A stretch of 64,000 nucleotides of DNA, from assembly GCA_964539515.1 (NCBI GenBank), contig CAZIJO010000005.1, positions 17,966 through 81,965 on the forward strand, in the 5' to 3' direction. Every line of letters begins with the position of its first letter. Position 1 is the stretch's first letter. The DNA is from JADLHS01 sp964539515 (lineage in GTDB: Bacteria > Verrucomicrobiota > Verrucomicrobiia > Limisphaerales > JADLHS01). This document shows positions 44,573-55,200 of the stretch, piece after piece. The position numbers and the translations under genes were made by a program. The notes beneath the pieces are model-generated. The model ran no database searches. It was not told the DNA's origin and was given only the letters and a program-made list of their open reading frames with translations.

Positions 44573-45550
44573 TTATTTCGGCGGCTCGCCTCCCTCGAGT
44601 TTTATTCCCGGTGGCAGCGGATGCCCCGCAAGGAAATCCGCCGCACTCATGCGCCGGCCACCTTCGCGCTGCAGCGACGTGACGCGTAGCGCGTCTTCGC
44701 CGCAGCCAATGATGATTCCGCTTTTTTCGGCCTGGAGGATTTCACCCGCGTTGCCCGACCGGGAAATGACTTCAGCGCCCCAGATTTTGAGCAGCTGGGG
44801 TTGTGGTTGGCCGGGCAGAAACGTGAAAGCGCCCGGCCACGGGGTGAAGGCCCGGATGCGATTCCAGATTGCGCGGGCGGGCTGTTGCCAGTCAATCCGG
44901 CCATCCTCTTTCTTGATCTTCGCCACATGCGTCGCGCAGGCGGCATCCTGGGCCCGCGGCTGGATCTTGCCCGTGACGTAGTCCGGGATGGTTTGCACGA
45001 GCAGTTCCGCGCCGAGCTGCGCAAGTCGGTCGTGGAGCGTGGCGGCGTTGTCCTCGTCGTGGATGGGGGTCGGACGTTGCGTGAGGATGTCGCCGGTATC
45101 GAGGCCGACATCCATTTTCATGATCGTGACGCCGGTCTCGGCGTCGCCATTAAGGATGGCCGATTGAATCGGTGCGGCACCGCGATATTTTGGCAGCAAC
45201 GACGTGTGGACATTCAGACAACCGAACCGCGGCAACTCCAGGAGGGTTTTCGGCAGAATCTGTCCGAACGCGGCGACCGCGATCAGGTCGGGGGCCAGGG
45301 CGCGCAGTTCGCCCAGAAAGTTTTCATCCCGCGCCCGCTCCGGTTGCAGCACGGGCAAGCCGGCCGAAACGGCGAGCTGCTTGACGGGGGAAGGTTGGAG
45401 CTTGAGTTCGCGGCCCTTCGGCCGGTCCGGCTGGGTGACCACGGCGACAACGAGAAACGATGTTTCGCGGAGCAGCGCGGCGAGGCTGGCGGCGGCCAGT
45501 TCGGGCGTCCCCATGAAGATGATGCGCAGCGCAGCCACGGTCCAAGCCAA
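44573..45550 (-). CDS. fmt: Methionyl-tRNA formyltransferase
   Basis: A 325-residue cytoplasmic enzyme that formylates the amino group of initiator Met-tRNA using 10-formyltetrahydrofolate. Clear motifs: FMGTPELAAASLAAL at the N-terminus, VTQPDRPKGR, the active-site loop NVHTSLLPKYRGAAPIQSAI (Asn/His/Asp catalytic region) and TGVTIMKMDVGLDTGDIL. The C-terminal OB-like domain follows (ARAIWNRIRAFTPWPGAF). Starts at ATG 45550 and GTG 45538 are both possible. It is followed by an adenylate-kinase-like gene, which with nnr and nadC downstream suggests a housekeeping stretch. Peptide deformylase (def), its usual neighbour, was not found here. Confidence 0.96.
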   Translation of the reverse strand: MAWTVAALRIIFMGTPELAAASLAALLRETSFLVVAVVTQPDRPKGRELKLQPSPVKQLAVSAGLPVLQPERARDENFLGELRALAPDLIAVAAFGQILPKTLLELPRFGCLNVHTSLLPKYRGAAPIQSAILNGDAETGVTIMKMDVGLDTGDILTQRPTPIHDEDNAATLHDRLAQLGAELLVQTIPDYVTGKIQPRAQDAACATHVAKIKKEDGRIDWQQPARAIWNRIRAFTPWPGAFTFLPGQPQPQLLKIWGAEVISRSGNAGEILQAEKSGIIIGCGEDALRVTSLQREGGRRMSAADFLAGHPLPPGIKLEGGEPPK

Positions 45551-45593
45551 GCCGAAAACCGCGCCTAGCTAAAGCACAAAAGCAGGCTGGGCC

Positions 45594-46190
45594 TCAGTTG
45601 GGCGACGTTACGCGTGCCCTTTCGAGGTGGCGCAAGATGTCGCAGAGCACTTTGGGGGGCGGCTGGTTGGAGTTGATGCGGTGCACCAGTTTGGGGCCGT
45701 AGAATTTCAGCACCGGCTTGGTTTCCTGTTCATACACCTTCAGCCGCTGGCGGATGACCTCAAGATTCGCATCGTCGAGCCGGTTTTCCTTCAGGGCGCG
45801 CCGTTGAAGCCGGTGCACAAGCGAATTGAAGTCGGTGCAATGCAGGTAGAAAACCGCCTTAACGTCGAGCGCATCGGCGAGCATCTGGGCCTGATGGAGA
45901 TTGCGGGGGATGCCGTCAAGGACCAGGGTGTCGGTTTTGGGATTAAAACGGCCGGCGCGTTCGCGGCGGATGTACTGCCGCCATAGCTTCACGGTCGGCA
46001 GGTCGGGTACCAGCTGGCCGCGGCTGGTGTAATCAATAAACACCTGGGCCAGCGGATTGGAGGCGCTCAGGGAACGGAAGACGTCGCCGCAGGCGCAGTG
46101 GAAAAAATTCGGAATGGTACCGAGGATCTTGCCCTGGGTGCCTTTGCCGGCGCCGGGCGCGCCGAAGAGGAGAATGGTTTTGTATTTCAT
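45594..46190 (-). CDS. Adenylate-kinase-like nucleoside monophosphate kinase
   Basis: 198 residues from the ATG ending at 46190 (MKYKTILLFGAPGAGKGTQ). Walker A GAPGAGKGTQ and the P-loop kinase features LVLDGIPRNLHQAQ, DGIPR for DGFPR, and RLDDANLEVIRQRLKVYEQET match adenylate kinases. The LID region is short and lacks the zinc-type Cys cluster (LHCTDFNSLVHRLQRRA). Overall it is somewhat divergent from standard Adk, so it may be a paralog acting on NMPs rather than the main adenylate kinase. It lies between fmt and a membrane protein gene on the same strand. Confidence 0.88.
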   Translation of the reverse strand: MKYKTILLFGAPGAGKGTQGKILGTIPNFFHCACGDVFRSLSASNPLAQVFIDYTSRGQLVPDLPTVKLWRQYIRRERAGRFNPKTDTLVLDGIPRNLHQAQMLADALDVKAVFYLHCTDFNSLVHRLQRRALKENRLDDANLEVIRQRLKVYEQETKPVLKFYGPKLVHRINSNQPPPKVLCDILRHLERARVTSPN

Positions 46191-46218
46191 GGCGCGTGGC
46201 GAATGGGGCGTGGGGGTA

Positions 46219-47178
46219 TTAGGTGTCCCGGTGTTTGATCCGGATTTCCAGAATCTCACTGAACGGAATCTGCACTTCCTGCGAGGCACCGCCCCGATGG
46301 ACGTCCGCGTGCAGATCGTTGGTCGCAATCCGGGAGATGCGGGTGGCGGTGAACTCGCCCCGAGCGGATTTGATAACCAGTACGAGGTCCTTCTCCGCCT
46401 CCCGCCGGACGACCCCGAAGAAGCCGGAGAACTTGGTTTCGATGAACCGGCGATTGAAAGTGAACTGGCCGCGTTTGAACACCTGGGGCTCGGGCACCGC
46501 TGCGGCCGGCGCCGCCGGTGCGTGGGCAATGGTCAGTCCGCCGTGCCCGCTCGGCGCGGCCGCTGCGGCTCCGGGATCCGCCAGCGGCGAGGTCGGGGCG
46601 GCGTCCGGGGCCGCGGCTTCGGGCTGCTCTTCCTCCTCAACGGCTTTCATTTTGGTGGGGAGACAAAGAAACACCGCCGGGCCGATGATGGGGGCAATGG
46701 CCGCGATGCCGCACACCATGGCGGCCGGATAGGCCCGGATGATCGAGATTTCGTAACCCGCGTAGATATTTGCCGCGTAAACCAGAAGCAGGGCCAGCAG
46801 ACCGACGGAGGAGCCGAAGAGGGCGCCGAACAGGGAACCCTTCGCCGGGCGTTCGAGCCGCGGGACGGGTTTGATCACGACTTCAGTCTTCTTGATCGTC
46901 GCATCTTCCAGGACTTCGAGGTACGGTTGGATGAAGGCTTCGAGCTTGAGCTTGGGATCCCCGGCCAGTTGCTTGAGCGTGGCCTGCGAAAGCTTATCCC
47001 AGGAGAGCTTTTCATAGCGGCTGCCGTCGACGCGGATTTGCAGGAATTCCGGTTTACCCTGGACGATCTCACCCTCGATCTTCGTGCCGTCGGCGTACTC
47101 AAATGTAATGGCCGGCACCCTGGCCACGAACCAGAGGCAGAACCACAAACCGATCGCCATCCATTTGGAGTTTCGCAC
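46219..47178 (-). CDS. Membrane protein with cytosolic/periplasmic Ala-Pro linker, unknown function
   Basis: 319 residues from GTG 47178 (AGGAA lies just upstream; ATG 47160 is an alternative giving MAIGLWFCLWFVARVPA). An N-terminal signal or anchor and two central hydrophobic segments (SLFGALFGSSVGLLALLLVYAANIYAG; AYPAAMVCGIAAIAPIIGPAVFLCL) place it in the membrane. A long Glu/Ala/Pro linker (VEEEEQPEAAAPDAAPTSPL) separates them from a C-terminal beta-rich domain (VFKRGQFTFNRRFIETKF...QIPFSEILEIRIKH). No family was recognised. It is co-oriented with the kinase-like gene 28 nt downstream. Confidence 0.7.
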   Translation of the reverse strand: MRNSKWMAIGLWFCLWFVARVPAITFEYADGTKIEGEIVQGKPEFLQIRVDGSRYEKLSWDKLSQATLKQLAGDPKLKLEAFIQPYLEVLEDATIKKTEVVIKPVPRLERPAKGSLFGALFGSSVGLLALLLVYAANIYAGYEISIIRAYPAAMVCGIAAIAPIIGPAVFLCLPTKMKAVEEEEQPEAAAPDAAPTSPLADPGAAAAAPSGHGGLTIAHAPAAPAAAVPEPQVFKRGQFTFNRRFIETKFSGFFGVVRREAEKDLVLVIKSARGEFTATRISRIATNDLHADVHRGGASQEVQIPFSEILEIRIKHRDT

Positions 47179-47237
47179 GGGGTTTTTCCTAACAGAAGCG
47201 CGCGATCAAAGGAAGGAAAAATCCGCCCGCGCCCGGG

Positions 47238-48650
47238 TCAAATCACATTTCCCAGTTCGTTCGCCAGTTCGTCCACCGTCCAGTTGCGTTGTCGCGCCGA
47301 CAGGGCATCCGCGGCGGCGCCATGCTGCCAGACGGCGTAGCGCAAGGTGCGCCCGACGTCCGCCGCCAGCGCCGGTTGGGCCAGCAGCCCCGCAATGAAC
47401 CCCGCCAGCAGGTCGCCGCTTCCGCCCTGGGCGAGGTGCGGATTCCCTGACGGGTTCACAAAGATTTCCTCGGTGCTGCGACCGATCAACGTTTGATAAC
47501 CTTTGAGGACCACCCAGCAATTGCCAAATCGCCTGGAGATTTCGCGGACGGCGTGGGGACGATTCTCCTGAATCTGCGCGGGCGTCGTTTTCAGCAACCG
47601 CGCCGCTTCGCCCGGGTGCGGGGTCATGACGCGGATGGTGTTCTTGGGCACATGATCCAGCGGCAACCAGTCCAGCGCGCTGGCGTCCACGATGATCGGC
47701 AGCAATAAGTCGCGCCACATCTTGCGCGTCCCGGCGCGCAATTCTTCCGGCACCTCCGGCGCCGCCAGCCCCGGCCCGATGAGCAGGGCGGAGAAATCGC
47801 CCGGAAAATGGGTGGCGGGGGTCCACGCGTTGACCATCGCCGATTGCAATTGGGCCGCCACCGGGTAATAAGCGGGTTCGTGGGTCAGCACGGTCAGCAG
47901 CCCGGGTTGCGCCCGTTGCGCCCCGCGTGCGGCTAGGACGGCTGCCCCGTGAAATCCGACGCTGCCAGCAACGATTCCCAGGTGACCGAAACTGCCCTTG
48001 TGGTGGGCAATCGGGCGGGGCGGGGGAAAACCACCGAAATCACCCGGCAGCGTCCAGTTTAATTCGGCCGTGAGCGGACAGGGAATCAACCCCACATCGG
48101 TCGCCACTTCGAGGTGGCCGACAAAGGCCAGAGCGCTGGCCCGCAGCAATCCCGGCTTGGGGGCGCCAACGGTCAGGGTGACGGCTGCCTGCACCACGGC
48201 CCCCATGGCTTCGCCAGTGTCGGCATGCAAACCCGATGGAACGTCCACGGCGAGGATCTGGGGATGCGCGCCGTTCAGCCGGGAAACAAAAGCGTTCCAA
48301 TCTTCATCGAGCGGCCGGTTCAGTCCGATGCCGAGCAAGCCGTCGATGATCAGGGCGGGATGGTTGCCCAATTCGGTTTCGAGTTGCGGCAGGCAGGCGG
48401 CGGCGGACTTGACGTTGAGCAATTCGACGCGCCGATCCGTAAGATGCTCCTGGGCCGCGCGCACGTCGTCTCCGTTGTGGCCGTTGCCGGCCAAAAGGAG
48501 AATGAAGTCGTTGGGGCGCGTCATTTGCAGCGCGCGGCGGGCAATACACAGGCCGACGCGCCGGATAACTTCAGCCTCCGTCTGGCCGGTGGCCCAGGTG
48601 GCGCCTTCCCAACGGCGCATCTGCGCGATGCTGATGATTGGTACTGACAT
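47238..48650 (-). CDS. nnr: Bifunctional NAD(P)H-hydrate epimerase / ADP-dependent dehydratase
   Basis: A 470-residue metabolite-repair enzyme. The N-terminal YjeF-type domain epimerises R-NAD(P)HX (LLLAGNGHNGDDVRAAQEHL, DGLLGIGLNRPL, AVDVPSGLHADTGE). The C-terminal ribokinase-like domain dehydrates S-NAD(P)HX with ADP (RVMTPHPGEAARLL, GSGDLLAGFIAGLLAQ, VLKGYQTLIG). Domain order and length match the usual fused form. It is cytoplasmic. It lies among housekeeping genes: the epimerase start at 48650 is separated by 153 nt from the Tat oxidoreductase end. Confidence 0.95.
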   Translation of the reverse strand: MSVPIISIAQMRRWEGATWATGQTEAEVIRRVGLCIARRALQMTRPNDFILLLAGNGHNGDDVRAAQEHLTDRRVELLNVKSAAACLPQLETELGNHPALIIDGLLGIGLNRPLDEDWNAFVSRLNGAHPQILAVDVPSGLHADTGEAMGAVVQAAVTLTVGAPKPGLLRASALAFVGHLEVATDVGLIPCPLTAELNWTLPGDFGGFPPPRPIAHHKGSFGHLGIVAGSVGFHGAAVLAARGAQRAQPGLLTVLTHEPAYYPVAAQLQSAMVNAWTPATHFPGDFSALLIGPGLAAPEVPEELRAGTRKMWRDLLLPIIVDASALDWLPLDHVPKNTIRVMTPHPGEAARLLKTTPAQIQENRPHAVREISRRFGNCWVVLKGYQTLIGRSTEEIFVNPSGNPHLAQGGSGDLLAGFIAGLLAQPALAADVGRTLRYAVWQHGAAADALSARQRNWTVDELANELGNVI

Positions 48651-48803
48651 GGCGCAAGCTTAGCGACGCCGCCACCATCGAAAAGGACAAATGCAAATTT
48701 CCCGCCGCCAGGAACCGGGGGGCAACCCCGTCGGGCCCCGACTCATTCGTCCCTGCCCGGGGGCAGGTTACCTGGGAGCGCGGTGCGGACGGGGCCTCCG
48801 GCC

Positions 48804-50240
48804 TCAGATTTCCCAGCCCCGCCGGTTGTTGCGTTTGACGTATTGGGCCGCTTCCGGCGCATTGGTGGCGCACATGTTCGGGCCGTCCCATTCCAATTTC
48901 TTGCCGGTGCGCAACGCGACGCAGCCGAGCAAAATGATTTCGGTGAGGTACGCCGCAATATCGAAATTCGAGTATGGCACCGGGCCGCCTTTGCAACCGG
49001 CAATCCACTCGAGGTGGTGGCGTTTGTCCGTGTCGCCTTGAAACGCGTTCCGCGGGATGGTTTGCGGGATGGCCTTCACGGCCGCGCTGTTCTGGCTCGT
49101 GACGAACTCCTTGTCGCCGGTGAGCTTGACGAAGAACTTGGCGCCGTAGTCGTCGGGCGAAAAAATCTTGCCCTTGTCGCCGATGAGGATGCAGCCGCTG
49201 CCGGGCACCGAACCCATCATCTCTTCGACGTCGCCGGTCACCGCGGCGGGCGGTTTGTTGTTGCCGTCGTGGCGGTAGGGATTGTCCGCCTTGGGATTGC
49301 CGCCATCGTACCACCAAAAGGTGACCGGGGCGAGGCCTTCGCGGGCGGGGAACAGGAACCGGATTTTTGATTTCAGCGGGTAGGTTTCCTTGTTCATGGC
49401 CGAGGACTCAGCTTCAACCTCGACGGGGTACCCGAGCTTGAGCGCGCGGAAAGGCATGTTGGCGGTATGGCAGGCCATGTCGCCGAGGGCGCCCGTACCG
49501 AAATCCTGCCAGCCGCGCCAACTGAAGGTGTGATAGACGCCCTGCTTGTACGGCCGTAACGGCGCCGGGCCCAGCCAGCCATCCCAGTCCAACGTTTGCG
49601 GCACAGGATCGGAGCCCGGCGGCCGGTCCAGACCCTGCGGCCAGACCGGACGATTGCTCCAGACATGTACTTCGCGGACGGAGCCGATGAGGCCGGCTTG
49701 AATGACTTCGACCGCGCGGCGCAAACCGTCTTCCGCGCTGCCCTGATTGCCCATCTGCGTCACCACGCCGTACTGCTTGGCCAGCTTGCGCAACAGCCGT
49801 GCCTCGTAAACGGTTTGCACCAGCGGCTTCTGGCAATAAACGTGTTTGCCCATCCGCATCGCGGTCGCAGCCACAAGGGCGTGCATATGATCCGGGGTGG
49901 AGACGATGACCGCGTCGAGCGTGGTCTCCTTTTTCAGCATCTCTCGCCAATCCTGGTAGGTGCGGGCGTCCGGATATTTTTCCTTCCGCTTCGCCAGCGT
50001 CGCGGCGTCCACGTCGCACAGCGCGACGATGTTCTCGCTCGCGCAGTGATCGGTGTCGCTGGATCCTTTGCCGCCGGCGCCCACGACGCCGATGTTGAGT
50101 TTCTCGTTTGCCGAAATCCGGCGGGGCCGGCCCGTGGCGCAACCGGTCATGGCGGCCGCGCCGGCGAGGGCGGTGGTGTAGAGGAATTGACGACGCGTAA
50201 AGCCGCCGTGCGGCCCGGGAGAGAGATTATGTAAAGACAT
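48804..50240 (-). CDS. Tat-exported Gfo/Idh/MocA-family oxidoreductase
   Basis: A 478-residue protein with a twin-arginine signal (GFTRRQFLYTTALAGAAAMTGC). The TGC lipobox-like end could also make it a lipoprotein. The Rossmann cofactor site is NIGVVGAGGKGSSD. The family pattern continues with TPDHMHALVAATAMRMGKHVYCQKPLVQTVYEARLL, where the EKP-equivalent is QKP. Such proteins oxidise or reduce sugars or cyclitols with tightly bound NAD(P). Tat export fits a prefolded cofactor protein and is common in this phylum. The substrate is not determined. Confidence 0.9.
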   Translation of the reverse strand: MSLHNLSPGPHGGFTRRQFLYTTALAGAAAMTGCATGRPRRISANEKLNIGVVGAGGKGSSDTDHCASENIVALCDVDAATLAKRKEKYPDARTYQDWREMLKKETTLDAVIVSTPDHMHALVAATAMRMGKHVYCQKPLVQTVYEARLLRKLAKQYGVVTQMGNQGSAEDGLRRAVEVIQAGLIGSVREVHVWSNRPVWPQGLDRPPGSDPVPQTLDWDGWLGPAPLRPYKQGVYHTFSWRGWQDFGTGALGDMACHTANMPFRALKLGYPVEVEAESSAMNKETYPLKSKIRFLFPAREGLAPVTFWWYDGGNPKADNPYRHDGNNKPPAAVTGDVEEMMGSVPGSGCILIGDKGKIFSPDDYGAKFFVKLTGDKEFVTSQNSAAVKAIPQTIPRNAFQGDTDKRHHLEWIAGCKGGPVPYSNFDIAAYLTEIILLGCVALRTGKKLEWDGPNMCATNAPEAAQYVKRNNRRGWEI

Positions 50241-50374
50241 GCCGCTCTTCTACGCAGCCCGGCGACGACGCACAAGATTTTTTTCGGAACGAGCCCGCCG
50301 GTGAGTTGACTCAAGATAAATTTTACCGGGACGGGTAGGTGGACGAGGGGTCTGTCGATTCAAGTTCAATGTCG

Positions 50375-50506
50375 TCAAAGCCGAACTGACGCAGGCCCCA
50401 TCTCCCGGCCCGGGCGGCCAGGGCCGCGCGCCGCGACTGCCCCATAGACCATCGCGACGATGACGATGGCCGCCACCAGGATGACGATCAGGATCGGGCT
50501 GCTCAT
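50375..50506 (-). CDS. Small single-pass membrane protein
   Basis: A 43-residue open frame (MSSPILIVILVAAIVIVAMV, then YGAVAARGPGRPGREMG...) with one long hydrophobic segment and a basic Pro/Gly/Arg tail. It begins 34 nt after the SGNH hydrolase stop on the same strand, so it could be translated from the same transcript. There is no obvious Shine-Dalgarno site, and homology is unknown. The membrane-segment pattern makes a real gene plausible but not certain. Confidence 0.4.
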   Translation of the reverse strand: MSSPILIVILVAAIVIVAMVYGAVAARGPGRPGREMGPASVRL

Positions 50507-50540
50507 GCGCTACGCCCGGATTTATGCTCCGATTCGTGAA

Positions 50541-51230
50541 CTATTTTCCCAAGACCGGTTTGACAATGCCGGCCCACAGTTTATAGCCCGCGTCGTTCAG
50601 GTGGAGCTGGTCGTCACCGAACCATTCCCCGCACGGCTCGCCGTTCGCGTCCAGCATCGGCGTGAAGACGTCCAAGTACTCAAGCTTGGACTGGCCGGCG
50701 ATAAAATCCTGAATCAACTGATTGGCGGCTTTGACGGCCGGAAGGAATTTCCGGCGGGACGGACTCGGTTTGATCGCGATGAAAGCAATCCGCGTGGCCG
50801 GTAGCGCGGATCGCACTTGGGTCACGAACGCCTTGAAGTCGGCCGCCACTTGCTCCGGCGATTTGCCGGCGGCAATGTCATTGTCCCCGGCGTAGACCAG
50901 CACCAACTTTGGCCGATAGGGGATGACAATTCGTCCGGCAAACGCCACGGCATCGGCCAGGTGCGACCCGCCGAAACCGCGATTGATAAGCTGGTGCTCC
51001 GGGAACTGGTCGGGGGCATTTTTCCACAGCCGGATGCTCGAGCTGCCCACCAAGAGAATGGCGTCGCGCGGCGGCGGGTTGGTCTTGTCCGCCGCCTCGA
51101 ACGCCTGGATCGCCTCCTCCCATTTCAGATGATGCGGAGAATTCGTGGCGGCCTCCTGGGCGCCGACGACCAGCGGTGCGCAAAGCAAACTGGCGAACAG
51201 CCTGCAGGCAAGGCGAAGTTTGGTGCGCAT
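50541..51230 (-). CDS. Secreted SGNH (GDSL-like) hydrolase
   Basis: A 229-residue protein with a signal peptide (LACRLFASLLCAPLVVGA). SGNH blocks: block I ILLVGSSSIRLW with the catalytic Ser, block II NRGFGGSHLADA (Gly), block III VLVYAGDNDIAAG (Asn), and block V DDQLHLNDAGYKLW with catalytic Asp and His. Members act as esterases or acetylesterases on carbohydrates and lipids. It may be followed by a tiny membrane peptide 34 nt downstream. The substrate is not known. Confidence 0.9.
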   Translation of the reverse strand: MRTKLRLACRLFASLLCAPLVVGAQEAATNSPHHLKWEEAIQAFEAADKTNPPPRDAILLVGSSSIRLWKNAPDQFPEHQLINRGFGGSHLADAVAFAGRIVIPYRPKLVLVYAGDNDIAAGKSPEQVAADFKAFVTQVRSALPATRIAFIAIKPSPSRRKFLPAVKAANQLIQDFIAGQSKLEYLDVFTPMLDANGEPCGEWFGDDQLHLNDAGYKLWAGIVKPVLGK

Positions 51231-51309
51231 GCGGAAATCCTCGCAGCCTTGCCGATCTCCGGAAAGCTTTTTCCTTTTCCGAACGGAGGGTTGACGCCAT
51301 GTTCGCGCG

Positions 51310-52164
<855 letters not shown>

Positions 52165-52264
52165 AAAGATTGGTCGGGCAATGTCTGTCATGACAATTGA
52201 GGCGATGCTTGCTTTACGTTTGGCAACCTCCGGGTTGGGCGCTAGCCTTTCCTGAGCAACCCGG

Positions 52265-55200
52265 ATGCAGCAGCAAGAGGAACTCAGACCGCGCCGAGGT
52301 GGATGCCCGGCCAAACGCCAAGGAAACCGGTATCCGCGGCCAATTGACCAATCCGCGTCCACCTTTTTTGCGGTGCTGGTCCTGGTCGGCGTCGTCGCCA
52401 TGACTGATCCCGCGGCGGCTTTTGCCGCGAGTGATCCGCCGTCGATGGCGGATGAATTTGCGGGTTTCAATTTCCGCAAGGAACATGGTCTGCCCAGCGA
52501 TGATGTCCGGGACATCCAACAAACGCGCGATGGTTCATTGTGGGTCCTGACGCAACAAGGTTTGGCACGGTTTGATGGTGCGGGCTTCACTGTTTTTGAA
52601 CGGGCTAACAGTCCGGAATTTCAAAGCGACGATCCGCGCGTCCTGGCCGAGGATAGCGAGGGCCATTTGTGGGTTGGTGGCAGAAACATGGTGTTGCGCA
52701 TGTTGGGAACATCCTTCGAACGGGTGGCGCTGGCGGATGGCCGCAAGCTGGAACACGCTTACCAGCTCTGCCCGGATCCGAAAGGCGGGATGTGGATCGG
52801 CGGAGAATCTACGTTGGCCTATTCCCGTGACGGGGAAGTGGAAGTTTTCGGCGCCGAGAGCGGCTTGGAAACTGGCGGGTTGGTGCGCGCCTTGCAATTT
52901 GATGCTGCGGGCAAGTTATGGATCGGCACCTTCACTGGTCTCTTTGAATTCGACGCAGCCCAGAAGCGGTTCGCCCGCGTGATCATGCCAGTCCGGGCCC
53001 CCGGGAAAGAGATCGCTCCCTTGACACTCCACGCCGGGCGGTCGGGCCAGTTCTGGGGCTTGTTTGCCGCTGCGAAGGACGCCAAGTCACCCCCAGGCTT
53101 TTTCGGTTGGATCGAACGGCAGCAGGGGAATTCATGGGCGCCGCCCGCCGGCGTTGGGATGACGAATTTGATTCTCAGCTACGGACTCAAGTTTATCTTT
53201 GAAGATAGCAAAGAAAACATCTGGCTGGCGGCGGAGCCAAGCCAGATTCACCGGCTTCGGGGCGGTTCGTTGGAAACGCTGGATCTCCACTTTTCCCGCG
53301 GGCCGGATGTCGCCTCGTGCCTTTCGGAAGACCACGAAGGCAATCTTTGGATGGGGACTTTGAAGAGCGGACTCTGGCGCTGGCAGCCGCGGCGGATGCA
53401 GGTGTACTCGACACCGGAAGGGTTGCCGCAGGAAAATGTCTGGGCCCTGTGCGAAGGAGCTGACGGAGCGGTTTGGGTCGGAACCGATGGCGGTCTGGGT
53501 CGCTTCACCAAGGGGCGCTGGGAGACTTGGAAAACCGAACAAGGTCTCTCCCGAAACAACATCCGGGCCTTGGCGGTGGACCGTGAAGGGACGGTGTGGG
53601 TCGGTACGGGCGAAGGATTGAACTCACTGCGCGACGGCAAAGTGACCCGGCATCCGATTCCCGGCGATTGGTTTGAGGCAAAGATCCGCGTGATTCTACC
53701 CACCCGCGACGGCGCGCTCTGGGTGGCCGGCGCCGCGAGCCTCCACCGCCTGAGCGGCGGCGACAGGACGAAATTCACCACCGCGGAGGGCTTGGCGAAC
53801 AACGATGTTCGCGCGTTGCTCGAAGATTCCGCCGGTCGGTTGTGGATCGGAACATTTGGCAGCGGTCTGCAATGCTATGAACAAGGCCGGTTCACGACTT
53901 ATTCAACCACGAACGGCCTGGCGAATGGATTCGTTTGGGCGCTGCATCAGGATCAAGCCGGCACGCTTTGGATCGGCACGGAGTCCGGACTGTATCGGCT
54001 GCGCGACGGGCGCATCGCCACGTTCGGCAAGGCCCAAGGGTTGCCGGACAATCTTGTAAATTCCATTCTCGAAGATGACTTCGGTCAGCTCTGGATCAGT
54101 CACGATCGCGGGATCTACCGTGTACGGCGTGCGGCGCTCGATGACGTGGCCGAAGGGCGGACCAACCTGGTGCGCTGCGTCAGTTACACCAAGGCCGATG
54201 GCCTGCCGAGTGAGGAAACCAACGGCCAGAAGAGTTATCCGCCCGGGTGCAAGTCACGGGATGGACGGCTGTGGTTCGCAACCACCAAAGGGGTGGTGGT
54301 GATTGATCCGAAGTTGCATCAGACGGAGGCCGCGCCGCCGCTGGTGGTCATCGAGGCCCTGCGGGCCACCGGCGATTTGGTATTCTCGTGCCATCCCGAG
54401 GATCCACTCTCCCCGGGGCGGACGTTCAACGCCGGTGCTTCCCCGAATCCGGCGGAGGCTTCCAATTCTCACAGCGCCGGTCCTGGCGCCGTTCAACTGC
54501 CCCCCGGCAGCGGGCGCGTGCTCGAATTCAGCTTCACCGCAAACACTTTCGTGGATGCGGATCGCGCCCGGTTCAAGTACCGGTTGATCGGCTTGGACGA
54601 CCGATGGGTTGAGGCCGGCGCCCGACGGCAGGCTTTCTTCACGAATTTGAAACCGGGCGATTATCGCTTCCAAGTCATCGCCGCGAACCATCAAGGCATC
54701 TGGAATGAGACCGGCGCGACGTACGCCTTCCGCATCGCGCCGTTCTACTACGAGACCTGGTGGTTCTCTTTCCTTGCCGGCACGCTGACCGTGGCGGCCG
54801 TGGGGGGCGTCGTCGCCTGGCGAATCCGGGAGGTGCGTCGCCTGCACCGCCTCGAACGCCAGGCGGCTGTGGCTTCCGAGCGGTCGCGCATTGCCCAGGA
54901 CTTGCATGATGGGTTGGGCGCGGACCTGACGCGGCTGACCGCGCTGGCGGATCTGGCGAGTGATGCGGCGGCCGTCTCCTCCCGCGATCAATTGCTTAAA
55001 CTGGCGCAACATTCCCGCGCGGCGACGCGCGGCCTCAAAGACCTTATCTGGATGGCCAATCCGGCCAACGACACCCTGGAGAGTTTTCTCGATCGGCTCT
55101 GCCAGAACGCGGAGGATTTTTTGCAGGATACGCGCGTCGCCTGTCGGTTCGACCTTGCGTCCGATCTCCCCCCGCTCGCGCTTCCGCTCGACGCCCGGCG

